A DNA stretch of 64,000 bases, taken from positions 868,001 to 932,000 of the forward strand of contig JAJFPB010000011.1 in assembly GCA_020881915.1 (NCBI GenBank), written 5' to 3'. Positions 11,697 to 21,430 of this stretch are shown one piece after another. The position numbers were made by a program, and so were the translations under genes. Every line of letters begins with the position of its first letter. The first letter of the stretch is position 1. This DNA is from Paramyrothecium sp. XJ0827 (Eukaryota > Ascomycota > Sordariomycetes > Hypocreales > Stachybotryaceae). A model generated the notes under the pieces. That model was not told the DNA's origin and made no database searches. It saw nothing but the letters and a program-made list of their open reading frames with translations.

Positions 11697-12335
11697 ATGG
11701 CTCATAATAATAATAACTCTCTTGCGCCCACACGCAATATGCGTGGCCAGAATACGAACCCACCTTTTACTATATATGAGGATAATACAAGAACAGCTCC
11801 AAGGGCAGATATGCCCTCTACGAACGCCCCCTTTACCCTTGTTCGCCTGGACGCAGGGCAAAATGGCGTGCAGCACCGGGCGCCGCATTACGGCGCCTTC
11901 CCTATTAATATGTGGCTCTCAGGCAGAGGTTATGATCCCCAGACATCATACCAGCTTTCTCCTGCCCAGATATCTCAACTGCCTGTTGTTAATTACGGGC
12001 CACAAGGGCAGCCCCGTGGAACTCTTACTACAATGCCTCACGGCTACGAGTTCCAGGGAACCTGGCACATTGGCTACCTTAATGATGTGTATTACGAACG
12101 TGATCAGGTCAGAGATGGCAGTGGAATGTGGTCTGGGCCGGTTTTAATGCATTATGACAATGCATATCACCAAAACCCGGCGGCGAATACGTACGGCCGT
12201 TCTGTGTGGCCAAACCCTGCTGCCGGCATACAGCGTTGGCAACCCGTAATTCGGGACCTGGAGACAACAGGGCTTCAATTCGCGGTAATTCAGAATAATG
12301 GGTATACTAATTTCTATTGGTACGGTCGCCAGTGA
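11697..12335 (+). CDS. Accessory protein of MULE-A, unrecognised family (212 aa)
   Basis: Open frame of 212 residues beginning MAHNNNNSLAPTRNMRGQNT. The frame extends upstream to 11496, but that part overlaps the transposase end in another frame; the ATG at 11697 sits just after a TATA box and leader and is preferred. The protein has a disordered Asn/Pro-rich start and a Trp/Tyr-rich body (ITMWLS-like NMWLSGRGYDPQTSYQLS, QGTWHIGYLNDVYYERDQ, NNGYTNFYWYGRQ at the end), suggesting a compact beta-rich fold. It has no cysteines, no signal peptide and no membrane segment. It lies between the transposase and the right terminal repeat on the same strand, so it moves with the element. It could be a captured host gene or a MULE accessory factor; I do not recognise it. 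Confidence 0.65.
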   Translation: MAHNNNNSLAPTRNMRGQNTNPPFTIYEDNTRTAPRADMPSTNAPFTLVRLDAGQNGVQHRAPHYGAFPINMWLSGRGYDPQTSYQLSPAQISQLPVVNYGPQGQPRGTLTTMPHGYEFQGTWHIGYLNDVYYERDQVRDGSGMWSGPVLMHYDNAYHQNPAANTYGRSVWPNPAAGIQRWQPVIRDLETTGLQFAVIQNNGYTNFYWYGRQ

Positions 12336-12422
12336 GCCCTGATAGCTTAATATAACCTTACTTATGTGTTGTTGATATTGGCGTAATTGAAACCGTTGGT
12401 GTTGAACTTACATAATCCACAC

Positions 12423-12431
12423 GGGGCCCCG
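12423..12431. repeat. Target-site duplication of MULE-B (GGGGCCCCG), left copy
   Basis: GGGGCCCCG at 12423-12431 is repeated exactly at 15318-15326 on the other side of MULE-B. This 9-bp target lies in the palindromic centre of MULE-A's right terminal repeat, and removing one copy plus MULE-B restores a 77-bp repeat matching MULE-A's left end. Confidence 0.85.
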
Positions 12432-15317
12432 GGGGCCCCATAGGGACACGCCTAGGCGCCTCTCCACTTCTGCACGCGTAGGCGTGCGGATTATGTCAGC
12501 CCCCAATTTGGCACAACTCCACAACTGCATTTCGAGTTTTGAGGCTGGCGGGTTTCAGAATCCCGAGATTCAGAACTGCAATGAATTCCTAATTATCAAG
12601 CTGAATACAATTCCTGCTGCTCTTTTCCATCATTCTCAGCCGCCTCCCAGATGTCGCGCATGCCTCTTCTGCTAGAAAATGGATTACTTTCCATCTCTGC
12701 CGCTACCTGAGCCTCCACCCGATCATCTTCTGCTTTACTCCAATCCAGGTACGCCATCATCTCTTCCTTACTCCAATCTCTAGATCCGGTCGGTGTCGTA
12801 CAGAGTTTGCCCATCTGCTTCCAGTCAAGACACCACTGGTAGCTTGCTTTGTCATACCGCAAAGGTAGACCTAATGCCCTCCGATACTGCTGGTTAGTTT
12901 TGACGCTACCACGAGGCTGCGCCTTATACCAAGCATCTCGAGCAGCAACATATCTCCGATAGATAGCTTGTGGGTCATCATATCTTAGTGTCGGCGCCAC
13001 TGATGCTGTTGAAGATGATGCTACTGGCGACGTCCCTCCCTGTGTCGATGGTTTTGCTGATGACACTGCCGATGATGCTGCTGTCTCTATACTAACGAAA
13101 ATGCAGCTAGTATCATCCCTGCCAGACCCAGCATGTCCGGATAATCCTGATGACGGGTCTTCCAGTGGTCCCCTTCCTGCAAAGATGATACAGATGCAGA
13201 TGCTGCTGCTGCTGGTCGTGCTTCCCCGGATAATGCTGGCGAGAGTGCCACTGGCATTGCTTCTACCTGTGCTGACGATGATGACAAATACAAAATCCCC
13301 TCGTACCGTTGAGGGCATGCCTTTGACGTCATCTTGTGTCCTAATTTGTGGCATCTACTGCATGTAGGTCGTGCTTTTGGCCGCGCTGCTGCCTGAACTG
13401 CCTCGAATGCACTTGGCTCTCTCTGAGTGCTCGATTGCGATTTACTTGTGGTAGAATTGGCAGCTATTCGATCAAATCGGTGTCGAGGCTCCAATAGCAC
13501 CTGATGAACACCATGACGACTCAAATGCCAATGCGGGTGAAAATGCTCCAAGCGAAGGGCCTGGCCCTGCCCCTGCAGAGCCCTGAGAATATGGGCGCAA
13601 GGGAGGCCGTGGGATCGAGAGAATGTACCGGTACAACTAGGCAGGTCTTCTTTCATAAGACGCTTCCGCTGTTCTTCAACTTTGCGTAAAGCCTCGTGAG
13701 ATATCCAGCCACGTATGACACTATATAGTGATCCAGAGAGCTCAATTGGTATTCGCATTTGCTGCCTGACTTGGTTGGATCGCAGCTCAGATAATTGATT
13801 AAGAAGCGCATGTTTCATAGCTCTCCACGCCTCGAAGAGATCTAGCGTAGATTTCTTGAGGTGGCTCTTAAGGAGCCCATGGATACCCTCAACCCGTGAG
13901 GTGACCACATTACCAAAGTGAGGGTGCTGGTCGACCCAGGCCTTAACGAGCTTTTTCTTGTAAGGATCGAGCCAGTTGGACTTGATGTAGCCAACCTCTT
14001 CGAGATATTGAGGCAGATAGCGCTTTTCAAGCTCTTGTACGCGCTGGTCAAATGCCTGTTCATCTGACGACCTCATAATCGAATGCCAGTGGTTGAAAAA
14101 GTCATTCCAGTCGCTCAGACCTTGCTGATAGGCCTCAGACCCTTGCTTATGGTGTACGAATGTTGGCTGGCAATAGCGGAGGACAGCCTTATTCGCATGC
14201 CACAGGCATAGCAGAGAGATCGAAGACGGAAAGCAGCTCTCTACAGCGTTCATACAGGCCTTATCACGGTCAGTCAGAATAACAGATGGAAACCTTGTGT
14301 TGCAGAGTTCATACAGGGACCTGAGCCGGTCCAAGGCCCATATGAAGTCCTGCTCAGCCTCGCCATTAAGGAATGCGAAGGCGATACAGAAGGATCGCTG
14401 ACAGGCATCAACACCAATCATATCAAGCAGCGGCATTCCGTATTTGTTCGTTTTGTATGTGCAGTCCAAGAAAAGTAGATCTGGGTAAGCCTTCAAGTAT
14501 GCCAATGACTCCGGATGGGCGAACAACACCGCCGTGATTCGCTTATCTGAGTCAAGCTGCATCCGGTTCCAGAACCCTTCCTTGTCTAGCTGGTTAGCAA
14601 AAGCATGTATAGTGCTCTGACCCTCACAGAGCTCTCGTTTGCTATCTGCGATACGGTTGTAGATATCTTGCTGGGTTGCAATGGTATTCGAGTTCTGGCG
14701 AATATAAGTCCTGATATCTTTTGGCGCTACACCAGCGTTCGTAAGGCGGCTGATTGTTGACCTGTCCACATTCGAGAGCTGCCGATGGACTGGATGTGCT
14801 GATTTGTGCCAGCTTGGTTCATGGTTGTGTGAAGAAAATTGTGGATCCGGACGATGCCTTAAAGACCAAGTCGTCTTATCTAGGGATTCCTTCGCGATGA
14901 TAGAGAACCGGCAGTTGGTTCCTCGCGTAGTAGTCTTGCGCTGGCGGTCCCTTGAGGCGCTTGGTGGCCGACACCATCGATCACATGCGTATGTGATAAT
15001 CTGCCTGCCGCTGGTTGATCGCGACGATCTCCCAGTTATGAACGCGTATCCTCTTGGTGCTGCCCATTCATTGATAGCTGTGAGTAGAGCCTCTCGCGAG
15101 TCGTACGTGCCCTCTGGCGGAAGCACATCATCAGGAAATGCCGTCTGCGCCATAACGGCAACCCCTGAAAACTACGGTTGTGGTTAGCAATGGCAGCAAT
15201 AGCCGCAGCCCCTGAGAAATGCAGCTGTGGAGTTGTGCCAAATTGGGGGCTGACATAATCCGCACGCCTACGCGTGCAGTAGTGGAGAGGCGCCTAGGCG
15301 TGTCCCTATGGGGCCCC
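12432..15317 (-). mobile_element. MULE-B: Mutator-like element nested in the right terminal repeat of MULE-A
   Basis: Terminal inverted repeats of about 102 bp (12432-12533 and 15216-15317) begin GGGGCCCCATAGGGACACGC and contain GCGGATTATGTCAG, a subterminal motif close to MULE-A's GTGGATTATGTAAG. Only two mismatches were noticed between the arms. Length is 2,886 bp. It encodes one minus-strand transposase and no extra gene. Confidence 0.9.
12596..15153 (-). pseudogene. MULE-B transposase, one frameshift in the C-terminal linker
   Basis: Starts MAQTAFPDDVLPPEGTYDSR at 15153. It has the FAR1-like N-terminal domain (GYAFITGRSSRSTSGR, SSHNHEPSWH), the MULE core (LFLDCTYKTNKYGMPLLD, FAFLNGEAEQDFIWAL, VILTDRDKACMNAV, LCLWHANKAVL), a SWIM motif (CTGTFSRSHGLPCAHIL) and a knuckle (CSRCHKLGHKMTSKAC). 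The first frame is open to 13087; the conserved tail (RYVAARDAWYKAQPRGSVKT ... EQQELYSA) is in another frame ending at 12596. The switch falls in a variable Ser/Ala linker around 13090-13300, so one indel is enough. Closest relative in the window is MULE-C. Confidence 0.88.
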
Positions 15318-15377
15318 GGGGCCCCGTGTGGTCTAAAAACACGGGTCCCCGTGAGGATAGACCCCCCCTACTCGTGG

Positions 15378-15841
15378 TTGCTTGTTACGTAATCAAGCAA
15401 CCTCAGCCAACCAAGTCAAGTAACTTGGTTGTTGGACACTCTGTCAATGTGTCAGCAGGACTAAAGATCCTGTGGCTATTCGAACCTGAACTGATGAGAG
15501 CTCTTTGTATCGCGAGCAGTAGCATCTGGTTTCACATATCGAGGAAGGCAAGAAAGGCGAGAAGTGGCTTTTTTGTAAGCAGTTTGCATATAGAGTCATC
15601 GATATGATTGGGTAGCTTAGGTATGTCTACAGCCGACTGTCTCGTATTACTGTGCCTAGATCATTCTACTGTCCGGGAACGTTCTCTCCTTCTGATTCTA
15701 AACCCGGCCGAAAAGTTTGTGATTTATCAAAAACCCGTTCCAATGTATGCTCCGCCTGTGGGCTAAAGGTTCCTGTGCCTGTGGGAAACTGCATTAGGTT
15801 TTTATCATGTGCATTTATTGCTGGATGGTCCTACCAGAGCA
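15378..15841. other. hAT right end and intergenic sequence, no gene recognised
   Basis: 15378-15443 is the right subterminal region of the hAT element. 15444-15841 has one plus-strand frame (from 15652) with a few cysteines (VCSACGLKVPVPVGNC) but no support as a gene. Confidence 0.4.
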
Positions 15842-16399
15842 ACCACACAACCGGCATCCCCCCTGACCGGCAGGGGTCTCGCGACGCGTCTGACGCGACC
15901 CTTGTGTTGTAATTCCACCACAACTTCGCCATTTCTAGTCCAATTTGACCCGTTTTTTGACCAAATGTAAGGGAAATGACTGATCGTGAGATGTTTATAC
16001 TGAAGCTCTTGAAAATATAGAAAATGGTACCTCAATTGTGGTCGCTGCACACGACTTCAATATCCTGCGGTCTACCCTACAAGACCGGCTCAACGGGGCC
16101 CAACCACGCCGAAATCACTCAATTCCACGATAAAAGCTATCTCGATAAAAGAAAAAAGGCTAATCCAATGGATAGTAGACGAGGAATTCTCTAGAAGTTC
16201 CCCGTCACATCATCAAGTCAAGGAATTCGCGGAGCTCGTCCTCAACAGCGGAGACGACGGGGACGATGCCATCAGCATTGGAAAGTACTAGTGAATTTGC
16301 GAGGGAAAACACACCACTACACCCGAGAAATGAGCAACGATGAGGTAGATCACGATAAGTTGACCCTAGCCGGTCAGGGGGGTGTGCCGGTTGTGTGGT
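15842..16399. mobile_element. Non-coding inverted-repeat element (MITE-like), about 558 bp
   Basis: Left arm ACCACACAACCGGCATCCCC at 15842 and its inverted partner GGTGTGCCGGTTGTGTGGT ending at 16399 form terminal inverted repeats of about 30 bp with few mismatches, both also containing the CCTGACCGGC stretch. There is no credible coding frame inside. No target duplication is obvious. Its right end lies directly against the 84-bp repeat array of the next gene, in the middle of a repeat unit. Confidence 0.7.
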
Positions 16400-16406
16400 G
16401 GATGAC

Positions 16407-19400
16407 ACTATTGCCTACAGCACCGCAGTTGAGAGGATCGGTCTAAGTATCAACGCAGACGCCAGCAACACAGATTTCAACGCAGACGCCGGACAGATTT
16501 CAGTATCAGCGCATATGTTGCAGAGATCAAACGCAGAGGCCGGCAACACAGATTTCAGCGTCCGCGCATATATTGCCTGCAGCACCGCAGTTGAGAGGAT
16601 CGATTGAAAGATCAACGCAAATACCGGCAATGCAGATGTCAGCATCGGCGCATGTGTTGCCTGCAGTGCCGCAGTTAAGAGGATCAGTCGAGAGATCAAC
16701 GCAAATACCGGCAATGCAGATGTCAGCATTGGCGCATGTATTGCCTAAAGTGCCGCAGTTGAGAGGATCAGTTAAAAGATCAACACAGACGCCGGCAACG
16801 CAGACGTCAGCGTCCGCGCATATATTGCCTGCAGCACCGCAGTTGAGAGGATCGATTGAAAGATCAACGCAAATACCGGCAATGCAGATGTCAGCATCGG
16901 CGCATGTGTTGCCTGCAGTGCCGCAGTTAAGAGGATCAGTCGAGAGATCAACGCAAATACCGGCAATGCAGATGTCAGCATTGGCGCATGTATTGCCTAA
17001 AGTGCCGCAGTTGAGAGGATCAGTTAAAAGATCAACACAGACGCCGGCAACGCAGACGTCAGCATCGGCGCATGTATTGCCTGCAGCGCCGCAGTTGAGA
17101 GGATCGGTCGAGAGATCAACGCAAATACCGGCAATGCAGATGTCAGCATCGGCGCATGTATTGCCTAAAGTGCCGCAGTTGAGAGGATCAGTTAAAAGAT
17201 CAACACAGACGCCGGCAATGCAGACTTCACCGTCGGCGCATGTATTGCCTGTAGTGCCGCAGTTGAGAGGATCAGTTAAAAGATCAACACAGACGCCGGC
17301 AACGCAGACGTCAGCATCGGCGCATGTATTGCCTGCAGCGCCGCAGTTGAGAGGATCGGTCGAGAGATCAACGCAAATACCGGCAATGCAGATGTCAGCA
17401 TTGGCGCATGTATTGCCTAAAGTGCCGCAGTTGAGAGGATCAGTTAAAAGATCAACACAGACGCCGGCAACGCAGACGTCAGCATCGGCGCATGTATTGC
17501 CTGCAGCGCCGCAGTTGAGAGGATCGGTCGAGAGATCAACGCAAATACCGGCAATGCAGATGTCAGCATCGGCGCATGTATTGCCTAAAGTGCCGCAGTT
17601 GAGAGGATCAGTTAAAAGATCAACGCAAACGCCAGCAAGACAGACGTCACCGTCGGAGCATGCATTGCCTGCAGCGCCGCAGTTGAGAGGATCAGTTAAA
17701 AGATCAACGCAAACGCCAGCAAGACAGATGTCAGCATCATCGCATGTATTGCCTGCAGCGCCGCAGTTGAGAGGATCAGTCGAGAGATCAACGCAAATGC
17801 CGGCAATGCAGACTTCACCGTCGGCGCATGTATTGCCTGAAGTGCCGCAGTTGAGAGGATCGGTCGAGAGATCAACGCAAATGCCGGCAATGCAGATTTC
17901 ACCGTCGGCGCATGTATTGCCTGAAGTACCGCAGTTGAGAGGATCGGTCGAGAGATCAACGCAAATGCCGGCAATGCAGATTTCACCGTCGGCGCATGTA
18001 TTGCCTGAAGTGCCACAGTTGAGAGGGTCGGTTGAAAGATCAACGCAAACGCCGGCAACGCAGACTTCAGCATTGGCGCATGCATTGCCTAAAGTGCCGC
18101 AGTTGAGAGGATCAGTTAAAAGATCAACACAGACGCCGGCAATGCAGACTTCACCATCGGCGCATGCATTGCCTGCAGCGCCGCAGTTGAGAGGATCGGT
18201 TGAAAGATCAACGCAAATGCCGGCAATGCAGATTTCACCGTCGGCGCATGTATTGCCTGAAGTGCCGCAGTTGAGAGGATCGGTCGAGAGATCAACGCAA
18301 ATGCCGGCAATGCAGATTTCACCGTCGGCGCATGTATTGCCTGAAGTACCGCAGTTGAGAGGATCGGTCGAGAGATCAACGCAAATGCCGGCAATGCAGA
18401 TTTCACCGTCGGCGCATGTATTGCCTGAAGTGCCACAGTTGAGAGGGTCGGTTGAAAGATCAACGCAAACGCCGGCAACGCAGACTTCAGCATTGGCGCA
18501 TGCATTGCCTAAAGTGCCGCAGTTGAGAGGATCAGTTAAAAGATCAACACAGACGCCGGCAATGCAGACTTCACCATCGGCGCATGCATTGCCTGCAGCG
18601 CCGCAGTTGAGAGGATCGGTTGAAAGATCAACGCAAATGCCGGCAATGCAGACTTCACCGTCGGCGCATGTATTGCCTGAAGTGCCGCAGTTGAGAGGAT
18701 CGGTCGAGAGATCAACGCAAATGCCGGCAATGCAGACTTCACCGTCGGCGCATGTATTGCCTGTAGTGCCACAGTTGAGAGGGTCGGTTGAAAGATCAAC
18801 GCAAACGCCAGCAAGACAGACGTCACCGTCGGAGCATGCATTGCCTGCAGCGCCGCAGTTGAGAGGATCAGTTAAAAGATCAACACAGACGCCGGCAACG
18901 CAGACTTCACCGTCGGCGCATGTATTGCCTGAAGTGCCGCAGTTGAGAGGATCGATTGAAAGATCAACGCAAATACCGGCAATGCAGATGTCAGCATCGG
19001 CGCATGTGTTGCCTGCAGTGCCGCAGTTGAGAGGATCGGTTGAAAGATCAACGCAAATGCCGGCAATGCAGACTTCACCGTCGGCGCATGTATTGCCTGA
19101 AGTGCCGCAGTTGAGAGGATCGGTCGAGAGATCAACGCAAATGCCGGCAATGCAGACTTCACCGTCGGCGCATGTATTGCCTGTAGTGCCACAGTTGAGA
19201 GGGTCGGTTGAAAGATCAACGCAAACGCCGGCAACGCAGACTTCACCGTCGGCGCATGTATTGCCTGAAGTGCCGCAGTTGAGAGGATCGGTCGAGAGAT
19301 CAACGCAAATGCCGGCAATGCAGATTTCACCGTCGGCGCATGTATTGCCTGAAGTGCCGCAGTTGAGAGGATCGGTCGAGAGATCAACGCAAATGCCGGC

Positions 19401-19990
19401 AATGCAGATTTCACCGTCGGCGCATGTGTTGCCTGCAGTGCCGCAGTTGAGAGGATCGGTTGAAAGATCAACGCAAATGCCGGCAATGCAGACTTCACCG
19501 TCGGCGCATGTATTGCCTGTAGTGCCGCAGTTGAGAGGATCGGTCGAGAGATCAACGCAAATGCCGGCAATGCAGACTTCACCGTCGGCGCATGTATTGC
19601 CTGTAGTGCCACAGTTGAGAGGGTCGGTTGAAAGATCAACGCAAACGCCAGCAAGACAGACGTCACCGTCGGAGCATGCATTGCCTGAAGTGCCGCAGTT
19701 GAGAGGATCGGTCGAGAGATCAACGCAAATGCCGGCAATGCAGACTTCACCGTCGGCGCATGTATTGCCTGAAGTGCCGCAGTTGAGAGGGTCGGTTGAA
19801 AGATCAACGCAAACGCCGGCAACGCAGACTTCACCGTCGGCGCATGTATTGCCTGAAGTGCCGCAGTTGAGAGGGTCGGTTGAAAGATCAACGCAAACGC
19901 CGGCCATGCAGATTTCATCATCGTCGCATATATTGCCTGCAGCGCCGCAGTTAAGAGGATCAACGTTGCACACGCCAGCGACGCAGATCT
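16407..19990. repeat. 84-bp tandem repeat array (coding minisatellite), about 42 units
   Basis: Unit length is 84 bases, exactly 28 codons of the minus-strand gene. In-frame translation from 20018 to 16527 contains 41 units; a degenerate part unit continues to 16407, where the MITE-like element begins. Higher-order duplication is visible: units 17-21 are repeated as units 22-26 (a 420-bp block, about 18116-18535 and 17696-18115), and units 36-38 resemble 39-41 (252-bp shift). Sequence identity is high across units, which indicates recent expansion or homogenisation. Confidence 0.95.
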
Positions 19991-20558
19991 CCTCATCATC
20001 GCAATCGGTATCAATCACACACTCTGGTGGTTTATGAGTGCAAATGCCAAGGATACAGACTTCCTTCTTCTTGCAGTCGCCATTGAATATGCACTCTGGT
20101 GGTTGAATAGTGCATATACCAGCAAGTTTGCAGATTTTGCCAATACTAACACATTTCTTACGGATATTATCCTTCCACTTCTGTTAGCTGGAAATTTGAG
20201 CTGGATGTATATATATCCTACCCTATCTATATCGTCGATGTGTAATGTGTTCTTGCAACAGAACATCTCATCATTATGATGATGCTTGAGCTGCGTATTA
20301 TGTTTCGTCCCTATTCTATTAGCTCTGTATTCTCTAAAAAATATATAATGGGATTCACTACTTACTAGGATCGTCCATCCGCGCACATCGGCCTTGCCCA
20401 TCTCGACAATACACCACGTGCTGACGAGAATTGCATTGTTTCTTTGCGTATTTGAGGCTGAGGACTTCGGGTGCCCCATGCGGGGTAAGAACAGGAGCTT
20501 GTAGCGGCGTAGCAGCCGCGGCTACAACGAGAAGGAGGGTTGGCAAGAATGAATACAT
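16527..20558 (-). CDS. Secreted protein with 41 Stig1-like cysteine-rich repeats
   Basis: Proposed exons: 20558-20366 (signal peptide MYSFLPTLLLVVAAAATPLQ and a Cys-containing segment), 20310-20222, and 20180-16527. Introns begin GTAAGT and GTAGGA and end in AATAG and CTAACAG; phases join cleanly, though the second intron is only 41 bases, so it is tentative. The third exon holds diverged units (CKLAGICTIQPPEC, CKKKEVCILGICTHKPPEC) and then 41 repeats of the pattern DPLNCGTxGNTCADGExCxA-GxCVDLST, with four cysteines each. The CG..GN.C.....C..G.CVDL spacing resembles plant Stig1-type and bacterial 'CVDL.TD..NCG' repeats. Total product about 1,310 residues; an extracellular or cell-wall role is likely. 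The stop at 16527 follows a one-base insertion in unit 41 (GTTTGATCT for GTTGATCT), and the array runs into a MITE-like element, so the original C-terminus is probably lost. Confidence 0.75.
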
Positions 20559-20759
20559 ACTAAATATTGTCGTCACTCGAGATTGGTTAATCCTGTGCGT
20601 TTGAAAAGCCTTGTAAGCAGACCTGACGACGATAGTAGTAGAATTGTTAACGGTTGGTTCTTATGGGCACATTTTATAGTTCTTCTGCTCCCTCCTAATC
20701 GTCCTAGACACAGGAGTTAATACTATCCATTCCAACCCCGCTATCGTTATTCATCCACC

Positions 20760-21100
20760 TCTATCGAAGAATGTGAAGGAATGTTTGGAATACCAGTCTC
20801 AGTGTCACGCTCTAGCGTTATCATCCCCTCTATTCGAAGAACATGAAGGAATGCTTGGAATACCAGTCTCAGCGTCACGCTTTAGATTGGTTACATTGTC
20901 TAAAACACCTCATATGGTTACTGGAACCCTACATTCTCATCGTTTCTCTGTCTTTCGTATTTCAGGAACAGGCAATTATCTAAAACACCTCTTGTGATTA
21001 CTGGAACTCTACATTTTCGTCGTTTCTCTGCCTTTCATGTTTCAGGAATAGAAATTGTCTAAAAACATCATGTGATTACTAGAACTTTACGAAACCATAT
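20760..21100. repeat. Two short direct-repeat sets (periods about 70 and 80 bp)
   Basis: Two copies of a block containing GAAGGAATGYTTGGAATACC start near 20760 and 20830 (period 70). They are followed by two and a half copies of a block starting with ATTRTCTAAAACACCTC near 20895, 20975 and 21055 (period about 80). Copies differ at several positions. No coding sense is evident; the block lies upstream of the repeat-protein gene and before MULE-C. Confidence 0.75.
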
Positions 21101-21430
21101 ATGATGGGAGTCAGATGCTCTGTTGAAACGCTGTAATCGATCTGTTCTCCTGACCCTGGAGGGTTCTGATCCATCCTCGTTTCCTTAAGGAGTTATGTGC
21201 ATATACACTGATGCATTCCGCAACCACCCCATTTTTGCACACCCTGGTCAGGGGATGACCCTTACATGCACCCCTTCTTCTCCCGGAGTCCTAGTCTCAT
21301 GATCGATCCCACCTGTCACAAAAATGATCACCCTACACCCCTGTATCCCCGCCCCGGAAGTGACGCGTGCCGTGCGTTGTGGCTTAATTCGGCGTCATTT
21401 GGGCGGTTACTGGGTAAAGATCATCATTCC
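21101..21430. other. Intergenic, no gene recognised
   Basis: Short stretch between the direct repeats and MULE-C. No frame or structure stands out. Confidence 0.4.

Larger units (their letters stand above)
8751..15368 (+). mobile_element. MULE-A: Mutator-like element inserted in the hAT, carrying two genes and a nested MULE-B
   Basis: Terminal inverted repeats are 77 bp: left 8751-8827; right in two pieces, 12397-12431 and 15327-15368, because MULE-B sits inside the right repeat. The repeats begin GGGGGGGTCTAYCCTCACGG and contain the palindrome CACACGGGGCCCCGTGTG followed by GATTATGTAAG. One mismatch (C/T) was seen in the outer 42 bases. Without MULE-B the element is about 3.7 kb. It encodes a transposase (9083-11611) and a second plus-strand gene (11697-12335). 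Flanked by perfect 9-bp duplications, it must be a fairly recent insertion. Confidence 0.9.
5958..15443 (-). mobile_element. hAT-type DNA transposon, split by a nested MULE insertion
   Basis: Left end CAGTGTGTCCATCAACCAAG (from 5958) and right end, read inverted from 15443, CAGAGTGTCCAACAACCAAG, match as short terminal inverted repeats with two differences. Subterminal regions of both ends are rich in CTTGACTTGGTTG-like motifs, as in many hAT elements. The 8751-15368 segment is a later insertion; without it the element is about 2.9 kb, a normal hAT size. The encoded minus-strand transposase (6124-8484) confirms the class. No clear 8-bp target duplication is visible (flanks CTTGTACA and TCAATGTG), so the flanks have diverged or one end is misplaced by a few bases. 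Confidence 0.75.

Noticed and set aside
13087..13354. Intron at the MULE-B frame switch
   Set aside because: No GT-AG pair joins the two frames cleanly, and MULE-C reads through the matching linker without one.
16573..20037. 1,154-codon plus-strand ORF over the repeat array
   Set aside because: It is the antisense of the Stig1-like gene, open only because the 84-bp unit has no stop in that frame; no signal peptide or domain.
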